DNA from: Chaetoderma sp. LZ-2023a
Lineage: Eukaryota > Mollusca > Caudofoveata > Chaetodermatida > Chaetodermatidae
NCBI GenBank assembly: GCA_034401795.1
Contig: CM067373.1
Coordinates: 86,337,023 to 86,401,022 of the forward strand
DNA: 64,000 nt
Direction: 5' to 3'
The notes below the pieces were generated by a model. The model did not search any database and was not told where the DNA came from. It saw only the letters and a program-made list of their open reading frames with translations. The first letter of the stretch is position 1. Every line of letters begins with the position of its first letter. Both the position numbers and the translations under genes were made by a program. Below, in pieces: positions 26,801 to 41,700 of this stretch.

Positions 26801-29800
26801 AAATGATTCTATTAGGCCCATAAATCACTCTTAATAATCTGACACATACAAATTGTATGTTTCTACTATTTAATAAACATGCTGTTTAATATTTTGAAAC
26901 TAATTTGACTGGGCGCTGTTGCTGCCAGTTCAAATTAGTTTCGAAATATTCAACAGCTTACCAGTTAGGTTTTCTGGAAATTGATAGTCAGGGAGTTCAG
27001 AGATCGATCGATCCCAACACGAGCGAGTTGGAACTTAGCTAGAGATGGGCGGGGCATGGCTAAAAATGGAATGGTTCATTAAAATCCATACATTAATTCA
27101 CCTTTCCAGAGTTCCCATCATATGACGTCATAATGAACTGCGTGATGCGTAGAATGATATCATAATGAATGACGTCGATAAGCACATCACGAACGCATAT
27201 TTGAAGACAGTCTATGCTTTGTTGTACAAATTGTTTGCTTTTACTATTTAATAAATATTCTGTTGAATATTTTGAAACTAATTTAACTGGGCGCTGTTGC
27301 TGCCATAGGCAACAACAGTACCCAGTCAAATTAGTTACAAAATATTCAACAGCTTCCCTGTATAGTTTTCAGGAAATTGATAGCTAGGGCATTCGGGGAT
27401 CGATCAATCCCAACACGGCGAGGTGTGGGTGGAGCTTAGCTAGTGATGGGTGGGGCATAGGTAAAAATGGAAAGGTCCATTCTGGGTACATCAAATGTTA
27501 AACATTCACAGTCACATAAAGCGGGAACTTGAATATTAGTCTATTCCACACACTCGCAGTCTCCTTTTAGAGCAGGCTCCTGTAAATGGCTCAAGTGTTG
27601 AAGCCTGTTGGCTGGATGGTTTTCTGACAATATGATTTCACTTCAAGAGTATACTTACCTCCCTAATACTTTTGATATTGCTAAATATTGGCTTTCACTC
27701 AATAAACACTCAGATTTAAAACAGTTAGGTGCCCCTACTGGGCAGGGAGTCAGAGCGTAGTCTGGCGGATGCCAGCCCCACCACCGCGCATGCGCAGACT
27801 AGCACTACCTCTTTGCTAGATTATTGGCAGAGAGAACACACATGTCTTTTTGTGCAATAGCTTTTCCTACTCTTAAACTGTTTAAGTGGTGTTATTTTGG
27901 AGTGATAGTATCTGATTTGGATGGCAGGAAGGAACACTTCGCCAAAGGAGGACTTAGGACCTTTAAATCAGGTGACTTCTAGTAAAATTAGCGAGTTTTC
28001 TTCCCGGTGTATTGTGTTTCCGGGACTCGCGTTTACCGTGATAAGCGCCTTGGTTAGTTGGTTTATGTCAACTCGGTGCTACCTAAGGCTAATTTCTCTT
28101 TCTGTTTATGTCCACAGGTCTGTATGACGCTAGGTGGTGATATCACAGCAGCAGAGAGTTAGTTTTCTCTCCACCATGGTTCCATTTCCTACTAACACTG
28201 TTAGGTTATCTAACCAAATGAAAAATTATGTCCAGTGAGTTGGAGGCCTAGTATAAAGGTCTTCTCACTTTGCCCTCTTGATCCAATTCCTTCCCCATGA
28301 GGTGGAGAGAGTTAAGAGGCGTGCAGATGGTGGAGTTCTCCGGTTCGTTACGTTGGATGGTTTGTCTATACAAAGTGTCAGGTATCTAGTTATTGATAAT
28401 GTGGTGATGTTAATTATAGTAAACAAACAAAGGGAGATAATTAACATTTTTGCCAGAAAAGAGTTATCTATATGTATCTGATGGTTGTGTAGTCGACTTA
28501 TCCATTCAGCATACAATTCGTCCTTGCACTTGGATGTTTTGTTGGGATCGAATTTTTCCTGTCACGGGATTAATGACGTCATAATCAGCCTGGCTATGTA
28601 TTTATCAGCAATTCAAGTCGCTATGCTGGTTTCTGATGTATATTGATCTTTATGATCGTTTTCCTTCTCTTTGAGTTGGTTTGAGTCTCTAAGCTTAACT
28701 AGTTTGCTCATACTCCTTGTCCTTTGCCCTGTTTCAGGGACCTGGTTGCGCGTCCTGTGGACGTTTTCTACATGAAAAGTTCTGGCCTCATCTGTGCTAT
28801 CAATGTAGCCCTTGTGGTCCCTTGGTTAATTGTGACATATGTAAGCACTGGGGGGGCGAGTTAATGTCCGAATTCTTGTGCTGCTTACAGGCGACGGACA
28901 AGGTGGTAGAGGAGGAGAAGAAGAAGAAGCGGAAACGAGAGGTTGTAAGTAGGAAGGGTAAGGGGAAGGTCTCGTCCGCGGTGGATATGGAGGCCTTCCG
29001 GACCGAGATGTTGGGAGAGATGAAGAGGACAATAAAGGATTTGGTTCCAGGGTTGCTTCGTGGCATGCTTCCTGGACCAAATCCTTTACTGTCCTCATCA
29101 TCGGCTTCGGAGCAGGTAATCCCCGCCTCTGGATCGGTTTTCCTTAGACCGCTTCCGTTGTTCGACGATTCAGAGGTGGCCCCATTAGAGGGGGCGTTCC
29201 ACGACCCTGGCAGCAGGCTTATTGCCGCGCCGAGAGGGGACCGTGGACGGTTGTCGCTGGAACCCGCGGGCTGCTTATCAGTCCAGGGGTATCCGCACGC
29301 CGCGGTGGCCAGTACCTCCTATGGCACCGTTCCTGGTCAGCCCGGGTTAGCTCTCTTTGCTGACCCGGGGTCTAATCTTTCTGACCAGGGTGATGAGGAT
29401 TACCTGCTAGGGTCGCCGTCTGACGACGTGGACATGGATGAAGAAGTTTGTGCACCCCTCGCGGGGAATACAGGCGGCTTCTTCCACGGTTTTACTCACC
29501 CTGGAGTAAAGTCCGCGGCTCAGGTGGTGGCCCAGGGCGCTGCTGATGGCCAGCGGTACCGCATACCTCGGCTTGCCGAGGGTGTTGCTGGTGCTGGCCG
29601 GGCCCGTGGTGGGGCGGTATATACCCCGCGCTCTGCCACGGTGCCTGCTCCTGGTCAAACCAGTGATATTGTCATGCCGGTGCTATCAGGCCCGCATGTT
29701 TTCCCTGGCTTGCCAGGTGTATCAGCGTACCCGCCGTCAAGCTCTGCTGCTTGCGCTCAGGAGGAAGACGAAGGTCCCCGTCTTGTAGAGCGCTCGCAGT

Positions 29801-32800
29801 TAGCCACGGAGGAGGATTGGTCTGACGCTTGCCAGTGGTTGGTGAGCGTTAGGCCTGATCTGCCCGTGGAGCAGTCGCCTAGCCAGCGTGACCACAGGCC
29901 GTGGTTAGCTGGCAAACCGACTGCTAACGCTATGCCTTCTCTGCCGCTGGCGGAGCATGTCGTTGACATGTTCAAGGCGGCGGAGTCGTCCATTAACTCG
30001 AGTGGACGTCTCGCGAAGGCCCCTCGCGAGGTGGCCAGGCGTTGTCGCATCGTGCCCCTGGATTACCAGCGGTACGGTGTGGTACCCAAGCCCAGCGTGG
30101 ATGACCGCGCGGCTTTGGGTGAGGATGCGCGGCCAGGCTCCCGTTCTGACACGGGGGTCTTGTGCTCGAACGCGTTGCGTTCGGCGAATACCGCGTTGCG
30201 TGATGCGGAGGAGAGTGGGAGGGCTTCGATTGCCGCTCTGTCCCACGTCTCCCAGCTGTTACAGGGGGTAGTAACGGCATCCGCATCGCGCCAGCCAAGC
30301 CCGGTCACGGTCCAGCGAGCCATCCAGGATGGTATTAACCTGGCGCTGGACTGTATGACTCGGGCGGTGACCAGGAGTGTCCGGGCAAGACGCACGTTTG
30401 CCCTGGACAATCTGTGCCCGTCTCAGGACCTGTACAATAGGCTACTCCGTATGCCTATGACGGGTCCTGGTCTTTTTGGAGGTGAGGGATGTCGCCACCT
30501 CCAGGAGACGGTCACCCTGGTGAATAACCAGAGGGCGCTGCGCGAGCAGTTTGAGGTGCTGCGTCGTGCTAACGTTCGCGCCGCGGCCCCTGCGTATCGT
30601 CCCCTGCAGGCTCGAGGTGGTGCTGGCCAAGTCAGAGGCCAGCCACCGTCGCAGCGTCGGCCTCGGCCGCGTGCGATTCGGCCAGCAGCGAGGGGGGCGC
30701 AGGTTCCTCAGGCGCCGTCAGCCAGGCAGCCGCCCGCGCACCAAGGTGCGCGCGGGGCGGGGCGGGGCGCGCGAAGATCTGGGCGTGGTTATCGGTCCTG
30801 ACAGGACGCTTACCGCGGTAAGAACCACTCCGGTGTGTATGGCGACGGAGACAGTGCCGCTCTTGCATGCCTTGTGTCCACCGCGGTCCCTAGGTGGACC
30901 GGTGGGAGGCCGGCTAGCCGACCACATGCAAGAGTGGGAACGGTTAACTCAGGACCGTTTAGTCTTGCGATGGCTTTCCGTCGGGTATCATCCAGAGTGG
31001 ATGACAGGCCCGCCGTCGCGACTGTCTCTAGTGCCAGTCTGGACTCCCATTCCGAGAGAGCCAGAGCAAAGGTTGTGTATCGAGGAGGAGATAAATTCCC
31101 TCGTACAAAAAGGAGCTATTCAGCCGGCACAAAGGTGTCCGGGCTTCTATTCAACCCTGTTCTTAGTAACAAAACGCACCGGAGGGTGGAGACCGATTCT
31201 CAACCTCAAGCCATTGAACAAGTTCATCGAGACGCCCAGTTTCAAGATGGAAACGGTGCGCTCGGTGTTGGCGGGGTTGGAGAGGGGGATGTGGACGGCG
31301 TCGATAGATTTGAAGGACACTTATTTCCACATCCCCATCCACGGGAGTTTCTGTCGCTTCCTGAGATTTGCATTCCAGGGCAGACAGTGGGAATTCAGGG
31401 TGTTGCCCTTCGGAATTTCCACGGCTCCTCGGGTTTTCACCCGTGTGGTTCTTGCGATCACAGCATACCTCCGCAGGAGAAGCATAGCAGTCCACACGTA
31501 CATAGACGACTGGCTGTTGAAAGCGCACACCCGGGAAAGTTTGTCGGCCAATCTGGAGATTGTTTTGAAAACTCTCACAGACTTAGGCTGGATGATCAAT
31601 TTCCCAAAATCAGAGCTGACTCCATCCCAGAAGTTTGTTTACCTGGGGATGTTCTTCGATCTAGAGACAGGATATGTTTATCCTACTCAGGAGAGAGTTC
31701 AGAAACTCATCTCATTAATTCAGTCAGTGTGCGACAGTCGTCATGTCCTGGCACGGGTTTACTTGAGAATGCTGGGGTTGATGGTTTCATTGGAACCAGT
31801 CATTCCTCAGGCCGCCTTACGCAGGCGGCCGATCCAGTTATTTCTCATGACACAATGGACCCAGAGTACAGGTTCGCTGGACTCGAATGTGTCAGTGTTG
31901 GCGCCTCTCATTCACCACCTGCAATGGTGGTTGAATACAGAGAATCTCTTGCCGGGGGTTTTGCTAACCCCTCCCCACCCTCAGGTGACTGTGTATACAG
32001 ATGCATCGATGGAGGGCTGGGGAGCTTGCCTGGAAGAGTACACGATATCAGGGCTTTGGAATCTGGAACAGTCAAAGGAACATATAAATCTACTGGAACT
32101 AAAAGCAGTAGTCCTGGGCCTGGAACATTTCTTACAGAAAGTTCAGGGCAAGATTGTTCTTATTCGTTCAGACAACTCAACAGTTGTGACTTACATAAAC
32201 CGCCAGGGCGGAACGAAGTCGCCCAGTCTTTGTATGATGACATGGAAGCTACTTTGTTGGTGTCTGGATCACCAGATTACCTTGAAAGCAGTTCATATTC
32301 CGGGAAGGTTAAACCTGCTAGCAGACTCATTGAGCCGAAGGATGAGTGTTTTACCCACGGAATGGCAACTAAATCAATGTGTGGCGGATCGTCTGTTCGA
32401 CCATTGGGGGAAACCCAACATCGATTTGTTCGCAACGAAGAAGAATGCGAAGATGACGACGTACGTCTCTCCGATTCCGGATCCAAGCGCTTTCGCAACA
32501 GATGCGTTAGCTATCAGCTGGGGGAGAATGTATGCATACGCATTCCCTCCAGCAATCCTGATTCCAAAAATTCTTCAGAAAATCAGACAAGAGGAATGCC
32601 AAGTGCTTCTGATCGCCCCGGATTGGCCAAGCCGATCATGGTATACGGATCTGCTGGACCTTCTGGTCTGCAATCCGGTTCCTCTGCCTCTGATGGACGA
32701 TATTATCTTCCAGGGCAAGGCCCTTCACAACAATCCGTCAATGTTCAGATTGACTGCGTGGATGTTGTCAAGGAATCTAGAATTAAGGAGGGCTTTTCTG

Positions 32801-35673
32801 AGCAAGCAGCCATGTTTATGGCCAAAGCCAGGAGGGGGTCAACCTCCAGAGCATATAATTATAAAATCAACAGATTTGCAGAATGGTGCTCAAAAAGATG
32901 TATTGATCCAATGGATTCATCTATTCAAGTAGTAGCTGATTTCCTCTGTCACCTCTATGATGCCTATAGCCTCAAGCCTAACTCTATTGCTGGTTATAAG
33001 TCAGCATTAATGTCTGTTATTCCTTGCTTGGCTAAGAGGGGAAGTGATGAAGTAAATACATTAAATGTATTAATTAAAGGCATGGGCAATCTAAGACCAA
33101 GGAATCCACCTGTGATTCCGTCTTGGAGTTTATCGCTAGTGCTTCAAGTACTAGGTGATAAGCCTTTTGAACCACTTAGTTCCATTTCTATGAAACTATT
33201 AACACTGAAGACTGTGTTTTTAATTGCTGCGGCCTCGGCTAGGCGTAGGAGTGAAATTCATGCCTTATCAGCCGAGGATGACCGTTTTGTGGTTTCAGGG
33301 GAAGGCCTTAAGCTGCTACCTAGGATTAATTTCTTGGCTAAAAATCAGTCGTTGAAATATCCAGGTCAACCTATTATTTTGCCTGCTTTAACTAGATATG
33401 ATCCTAATTCTAAAGCATGGTGTCCCGTCCGGGCGCTGCGCCGGTACAAACAACGTACGGCGGAGTGGCGCACCGACCAGTCAGCGTTATGGTTGTCATA
33501 TATTGAACCCCATGGCAGGGCTTCTAAGGACACCATTTCCAGGTGGATTGTGGAATGCATTCAGTTTTGCCATAAATCCGCCACCGGGAAGCAGGTTGAC
33601 GTGGCCAAGGCTCACAGTGTCCGCGGCGTAGTGACATCCACGGCCCTATTTAATGGGGTCCCTGTGGATGATATTATGTCGGTGGCTCAGTGGCACTGTG
33701 AGTCAAGTTTTACAGACCATTATCTCCGTGACACCTCTAATCCTCTCGCCTTGTCGATTTTGAAAAAATAACTCGGTTTATATTTTTTGAGGAGGTTTTT
33801 CCTCATTACTTATATATTTCACAATTAATTTATGGAAACACCCACTTTTTTGGGCCTGCATCAGTCTTTACCAATGGGAAGATGATGTCAGCAGCCATTT
33901 TCAACAAGGTCAGTCTTGTTCATGTGTTGTCCGTTGTTGATTGTATTGTCACGATTACCCGTTATTAATATGGTGATGGTTTGTGTATTTGTGTGGTTCA
34001 TTGTTGAGAGTTACGAAAATGGAGTTTTTCGTCTCTGTCCTGTAGTACATGGCACTTGTACGTAGAGAGTGTATAGGACATTGAGGTCAGGCGACTCTTC
34101 CTCCCAGGAAGGAGGGGGGGGGGGGGGGAGCGCATATGACATTCGGTCATCTCTCATACATCGGTAGTGTTATCCGATGGTTAGTCAAATCCTGACTGTT
34201 TTTTCTTACAGTTTCAGAAGTTTAAGTGCCTTAAACGCAGAAAAGCGTATAGGGATGAGCTGGTCTTTTGACCTCGCCTCCCTCCCGCCAGATTCACTTT
34301 CGAATTCTGGCAATATCAAAAGTATTAGGGAGGTAAGTATACTCTTGAAGTGAAATAAACGAAATCTAGGATTTCTTTTTTCACGAGAGAGTTGATACTT
34401 ACCTCCCTAGATACGGACCCGGCCTCTCCACCCCACAGAGGCTCGGTCTTCAGGCTCTTAATAGTTGCATGTGTGTCAGCCAATAATCTAGTCAGAGGAA
34501 GTGCTAGTCTGCGCATGCGCGGTGGTGGGGCTGGCATCCGCCAGACTACGCTCTGACTCCCTGCCCAGTAGGGGCACCTAACTGTTTTAAATCTGAGTGT
34601 TTATTGAGTGAAAGCCAATATTTAGCAATATCAAAAGTATTAGGGAGGTAAGTATCAACTCTCTCGTGAAAAAAGAAATCCTAGATTTCGTTTATTCTTT
34701 ACCATGACGGTATGAGGTCACACATAATATTACAACATGATGATGTCATACTACTGTTATGATGTCACATTCTGTTTCTTTGGTACTGATATTATCATGA
34801 TGTAATGTATTACCAGACTTAGCAGAAACATTCATCACGCCTAAACATGCTAAATGTCTTCAGCGCCGGTCTTGAGAAGTGCTCATTTGCAGACCAAGAC
34901 AAGACTATTTTTGAAAGTTTGAAATGGTTGACTTGATAACTGTGCCTGTAGTTCCAGTGATAAAAATTCAAAAGTAATCTCTTGGTCTGCAAATGGACAT
35001 TTTCTTGAGAAAATTTGGATTTTCTTGAACAAATTTGAGTTTAAGTAACCAGATTCTGCCCCAATATAGCTCGATCATCGCCTAATGCTTTAATGGTCAA
35101 GGCAGTCGAAAATGTCTTCTTCAAAAGTCCTGACAAATGTCAATTTGCCAACCAAGAGAAGACAATTTTGGAAAATTTATCACTGGCTTAACTGGCTCAA
35201 TAAATACACCAGTCATTCCAGTGGAAAATTGTCGCAAATAGTCTTCTCTTAGTCTGCAAATAGACATTTTCTATGAGAAAATAGAATTTTTAAAAACCAA
35301 ATTTGACTATTAAAAAGTAAATACAAGTGACAATGCTATAGGATAAGCCTATTGGAATCATAAGATAGTAGTTGTTTAGGACATGCAGATTCTTGGGCCA
35401 GTTTGACGAGGTGTTGATTGTTGTTTGTCATCAGTGCTCAGCATTATTGGATGCAATCGGTCGTGAGGATTATATTGATGAGTTACAGGAGGACTACGCA
35501 GAGATACGGGAGGAGCATTACGACTCACTCAAGGTACTACAGTGTTTGGTTATGGTAGATATGCATTAATGTACTTGGACACATATACATGTGTGAGCAC
35601 AATCCATAAATACTCTGATTTAACCCATTTGTATTCGGGTCGGTGTAACCGTGTGTGTGTGTGCGTGTGTGTG

Positions 35674-35717
<44 letters not shown>

Positions 35718-38700
35718 TGGGTGGGTGGGTGTGTGTGTGTGGGTGGGTGTGTCAAAAACACCTAATTTCAGCTCTATTGCTATCTCTTGTATTACTTGTA
35801 CCTTTTTTATCACATTTTAACACAAGAAAGGTTTTAACCCTACACTAAGATTCCACAAGTGTGGACAACAGTTCATTCAAGGAAACTGCTTCCAGGAATC
35901 TAGAATGGGACAAAATGATTGAGGTGAGAAGCAATATAATACTGGAGAAACACATAAAATATCCTTACTCATTAATCCTTAACCCATCCACCGACGAATC
36001 CCAGAAAACGTACATTCTCTACAATATATGACTTATTCTATCGAATATTTTGAAATTATTTTTGACAGGAAGTTATTGCTGCCTAAGACAGCAATGGCTT
36101 CAAGTTAAATTAATTTCAAAATATTAAACAGTCTTACTGTAAGGTTGCCTTGAAAATGAGGTACCGATAATTCATCAGTGAAAGGGTCAAACCTTTAATG
36201 GTCATGCGAGAATTGAAATATTTGCTCATTGAATGTCCATTTCCAGGTCAAGAGAATATAATTTTTGAAAGTCTGCAACTAGAATGACCCAGTTGTAGAT
36301 TTATAAAAATAGTCTTGTCCTGTAAATGGTCAGTTTTCTTAGCATCACTGCAGAGGCCAGATTTAACTGGTTTCACCATTAGTGGGTTAATCAATGGAGG
36401 AATTCAGTTTTATCTTCCCCACCCATCTTTAGCTAATCTCTACCCACACTTCACCCGGGTTGGGATCAATCGATTCCTGGACTCCCTGACTAAATTTCTA
36501 GAACACTAAACACTCAGGTAAGCTGTTGAATATGTTGAAACTAATTTGACTGGATGCTATAGGCAGCAACAACACAAAGTTATATTAGTTTTAAAATATT
36601 GTACAGCATGTTTATTAAATAGTAGACATATAACTTGTACAGCAATCCTAGTCCAGCATCAATTACACGCTCTTGACGAACTTGTCTATGTTATTCATGA
36701 TGTAATTGATTATGATGTCATCCTATGCATCACATAGTTGATTATGACATCATATGATTGATGGATAAACTGGAATTCTACACTATTCTAAAGACCTATA
36801 TAATTCTGACATAAATTTTCTCTATTTATTACCCATAGTATATTACTTAGTTTTGGTTTTTTTTAGGATAAGAAGTTCCTTTCTTTAGAGAAAGCTAGAG
36901 AGAAGCGGTTACTCATTGACTGGGATGCTATCCCTCCTGCATGTGAGTGAGATAGATGTATCTTACAGATAACCCTTCAAATGTCAAGCTGGCCATAAAT
37001 GAATTATCCAGTGGTTCTGAGAAATGTTGATTTGCAGGCCTAAGAGAAGAGAATTTTTTAACATTTATCGCTGGCTGGCTCGATAAGCGAATGGAGACAA
37101 GCCTATGGTGGTATAGTTCTGAAATTTTATGCAAATGATTTTATTTTAATTAGTCAATTATTTCAGTCACCATATAGGATATTTTTTCACAATTTATAAG
37201 GCTGCATTTAAAACTATGCTCATTTATCACTGGGCTGACTTCAACCAATCTTGGTCGGAAGAGCCAAAGAGTGGTAGCCTTCCGAGCTGGTACACAGAAA
37301 GCTGATTGGTCAATTTGTTTTGCTACCATTAAATTTCTGGTAATTTCTTTTGAAGACTATACCGCTTAGCCAACTTTAACTAGCAAAGATGGTAGGCTTC
37401 CAATCTTGTTCAATTTTCATAATCCAGTCTCTGTCTCTCATGGACCGCTTTGCTTCATGTTTACATTGTTTGTACATAGGTATTTTTCAGAATTTAGTAC
37501 TTATAAAATGGTTTTCAGATTCATTGGTAAAATGGAGGAATCCAATCTGTCACTTGAGTATCAGATGTCATAATCATATATGTGACATGTTTACTAACAT
37601 TACGATCATAGTGACATCATAATCATAAGCTCCATCATGAAAATCGAAAAGTCTGTCACAAAATTGTATAAATTGCACATCTGATAAATTTACAATTTAA
37701 TAAATAGGCAGCAACAGCCCCAGTAAAATTAGTCTCAAAATATTTGTCAGTTTACCTGTATAGTTGCATTGAAATTTAGATGCCAGGAATTGCAGTTTCA
37801 CAATATCAAGTCAATTCTGACACGTAAAAATTGGACCGAGATTAGTTAGAGGTGGGTGGGGCTTAGATAGAAATGGCTCATTCTATTAGAGTAATCAGAG
37901 TAGTTTGCTGATTGCATTGTAATCACATTTCTTGTTTGTTTTATACAGGTGCTCCTAGCTTCCTTGGTAGCCAGACATTTATGGATTATGATTTGAACAA
38001 GCTGATACCATACATTGACTGGAAACCCTTCTTTGATGTTTGGCAGCTCCGTGGAAAATACCCAAACAGAGGATTCCCAAAACTATTCAATGACAATGAT
38101 ATTGGTAAGTGTTTTAGTAATGCTTATTCAGGGAATTCCCCGTGCTATTTAATAACAAGTGTGTTGATTAATTGTTTTATATATTCAAATATGGGATTCC
38201 CTATATTGCTTACTAAGGTTGGAACATGATGATGTCATAGCACATTATTGTTGAGTTCTACACAGAGTTGAAGATGGCTCGACTTACCAATAGATCTTTT
38301 CAGTTTTAGCTATTCCCCACCCATCTCTAACTAAGCTCCACCCAAACCTTGCTCGTGTTGTGATCGATCGATCCCCGAACTCTGTGACTATCAATTTCCA
38401 GAAAACTTTACAGGTAAGCTGTTGAATATTTTGAAACTAAATTGACTGGGTGCTGTCACTTCCTAATGTTGCTGCAACAGCATCCAGTCAAATTAGTTTC
38501 AAAATATTCAACAGCATGTTTATTAAATAGTAAAGACATACAATTCATACAACCTGATGGACTATTAAGCATTTAAGACAGCCGAGTCACTCATGACGTA
38601 ATGATTATGACGTCATCCTACACATCATGTAGTTCATTATAACATCATACTATGGATGGATAAACTGGAACGGTCAATTCCTATGTCTTCCAGCGTGCGA

Positions 38701-41700
38701 CGTCCAATCTGAAAATTAGATAGAATGCTTTTCAAACTAGTTTATAGAATTCAGACTGATATCTAGAGCTGTCAATCAAAATACTTCATTTGTCAACATT
38801 CTGTCCGAGAAAAAGTGACAAGATTGACATGTACCGGTGTGATCAATTTCTAACTACTCCCCGCCCATTTCTAGCTAAGCTATACCCACACTTTTTACAT
38901 ATGTTGAATCTATTTGAAACTGAAATCTGATTTCCCCCAGAATTGTGACTGGAGCAACAGTTACCAGTCAAATTAAATTCAAAATATTCTACAAGGTATT
39001 TCCGAAAAATTTGGTTCCCGATCCCAGGATGATTCATAATAAGGAAAAATTAGTTACCTCTCCGGGATGTATTGGTTTGAATGTAGTTTTCGTGACCATC
39101 TCGGTCACTTCTCCAGCACTAACTGACGGTTGCTGGCAACATCACTCTGGTCAGTTCTTGTGGAGTCACGTGACAGCATGGACTGGTAGACTGCTGGTAT
39201 ATGGTAGCCCTCGTCTCGGTTCATGGTTGCTTGATGCTTGTAGATTTCTATGGGCTCTAACTTTCCGTTTAAATAAGTTGGTCTCGATGTTGATGACCGA
39301 GGCACTGCTGGCAGGGATGACATCGAGACCAACTTATTTAAACGGAAAGTTAAAGAGGCCATAGAAATTTACAAGCATCAACCAACCATGAACCGAGATG
39401 AGGGCTATCAACACACGTGTCATGCNNNNNNNNNNNNNNNNNNNNNNNNNNNNNNNNNNNNNNNNNNNNNNNNNNNNNNNNNNNNNNNNNNNNNNNNNNN
39501 NNNNNNNNNNNNNNNNNNNNNNNNNNNNNNNNNNNNNNNNNNNNNNNNNNNNNNNNNNNNNNNNNNNNNNNNNNNNNNNNNNNNNNNNNNNNNNNNNNNN
39601 NNNNNNNNNNNNNNNNNNNNNNNNNNNNNNNNNNNNNNNNNNNNNNNNNNNNNNNNNNNNNNNNNNNNNNNNNNNNNNNNNNNNNNNNNNNNNNNNNNNN
39701 NNNNNNNNNNNNNNNNNNNNNNNNNNNNNNNNNNNNNNNNNNNNNNNNNNNNNNNNNNNNNNNNNNNNNNNNNNNNNNNNNNNNNNNNNNNNNNNNNNNN
39801 NNNNNNNNNNNNNNNNNNNNNNNNNNNNNNNNNNNNNNNNNNNNNNNNNNNNNNNNNNNNNNNNNNNNNNNNNNNNNNNNNNNNNNNNNNNNNNNNNNNN
39901 NNNNNNNNNNNNNNNNNNNNNNNNNACCAACAACTTTAAGTCAAATTATTGTCAAAATATTCAGCATATCCAGAGCTAATCCTCATGAAAATTGTAGTCT
40001 GCAGAAAATCAGTAGGCAGACGGTTAAATCGCAATGAATTAATGATCATGTTTGGTTTTAAAAAAAAATCAAAATTTCTAGTTTTTGAATAACCATTTGA
40101 AGGCCAAGAGAAGACTATTTTTTTTAAATTTACAATTGGAAAGCCTATTGAGCCGGTCATTCCAGTGTTTAATAAGTTTCTGAACACAACTGCAGGGAAT
40201 GTTTTTGGTCGGCTTGGCTGCTCATTATAGGATTAATATAATAACTGCAGTTTTATATTTGTCATTGCTTGAAAATTAGAAATTATAAGATATATTAATA
40301 ATAACAAGTCTGGCATGCTAGTTAGTTGTAACTTAGGCTGCTTCGTCACATATGTAAAGAATTTGAAAAACGACAGACAACTGACTTATATACTAGTTGC
40401 GAGTCACAACTAAGAATATAATTTAACACATTATAAAATTATATTTTAGACTTTTTTGGTGCAATTAAATTGTCAATTTAGCCTAAAGCTACTTAGCTGT
40501 TTGACTGCTGCAAGCCACCAGAAAATGCTGAATATTTTGAAAACAACTTTCAGTCAAATTGTTTTCAAAATATTCAACATATCCAGTGTTAAACCTCATC
40601 GAATATGTGGTCTGCAGGGATTCAGCAGTCACACAGTTTATGTACTGCATTTTTCTCCAGGCGATCCTTGAAGGCGATGCTGCAGAGCGATACCTGTGCT
40701 TGTCTGACTTCATAGCGCCAAAGAGCTCAGGGAAGAAGGATCATATAGGGCTGTTTGCTGTGACTTCCGGTCTCGGTACTGAGAAACTATGCAAACAGTG
40801 AGTTCTAACTTGATGATCTTATCAAGTGATCTAATCACCTCAAGAGATTAAGATCTACATGATTGATTGTGTCAGTGGCCATCATGAATTCTTTTGTTTA
40901 GACCTAAATTTCTTAATTTTTTATCCAAATTCTTTCATTTATAATGTCTCTTGTCAATTCTTCACAAATTTAGATCTTCATTTTCCATGCTGTGTACAGA
41001 TATGTTTGTATTTTCACCCAAAATTTAACTATTTTCTATGTGGCTGGCTCAAATACTGATGTTGCCATATACTTGAGAATGATACAGGCCCCTTCAGCCT
41101 CTTGTTACCCTCACCCCGTAAGCGGAAGAGGGTATTGTATTCGGGTCTGTGTATCCGGAGCGCTGTATCCTAGACTTGCGCGATTACGTGATTATATCGA
41201 AAATCACAATTATTTAGTAAATCAAGAATTTATATGATTAAAAATTAAATCGAATAATCATGAATAATTTCTACTGCATACTATATTTCAAATTCTAACT
41301 TAATTACTCTTTAATTAGTACGATCGGTAGTGTTGTTCCAATTAATCGATTTGATCGATGATTGATTGGTTTGTATGTTCAACCAACTGATCGATCATGA
41401 TTTCAGAAATTGATTTTGGTTGTTTATAAATTATATTTTAACTGACCAAGCTAGAAAACAAATACTTTTTGGAAAAGAATTTAAATTTAGTTGTTAGAAC
41501 TATAAAGTATTACTCCTTAGTCTAAGACAGTAATTCTTTCAGCACTGAAATGGTATGTTAATTTCAAAGCAACCATACCAGTAACATGTCGAATATTTTT
41601 AAACTTATTTGACTGGAAGCTGTTGCTGCCTAAGGCAGCAACAGTTTCCAGTCAGATTAGCTTCAAAATATTCAACAGATTATTTCTCAAATTATTAAGA

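Larger units (their letters stand above)
27636..34693 (+). mobile_element. DIRS retrotransposon copy B, complete
   Basis: About 7.06 kb, bounded by A|TTTCACTTC on the left and CGTTT|A on the right, with no target-site duplication, as expected for integration by a tyrosine recombinase. The order is left ITR, spliced gag, RT/RNase H/methyltransferase, overlapping YR, 3' UTR, internal complementary region, right ITR. All frames are open. It differs from A, C and E at scattered sites (first exon [17 protein letters not shown]), so it is a separate, slightly older lineage. It lies in the MTR intron between the B12 domain and the activation domain, in sense orientation. Confidence 0.93.

Noticed and set aside
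35537-35848. Cys/Val/Arg-rich and His/Thr/Arg-rich frames
   Set aside because: They translate a (TG)n/(TGCG)n microsatellite.
39334-40037. Frames of about 200 residues spanning the N run
   Set aside because: They consist mainly of undetermined bases in the assembly gap.
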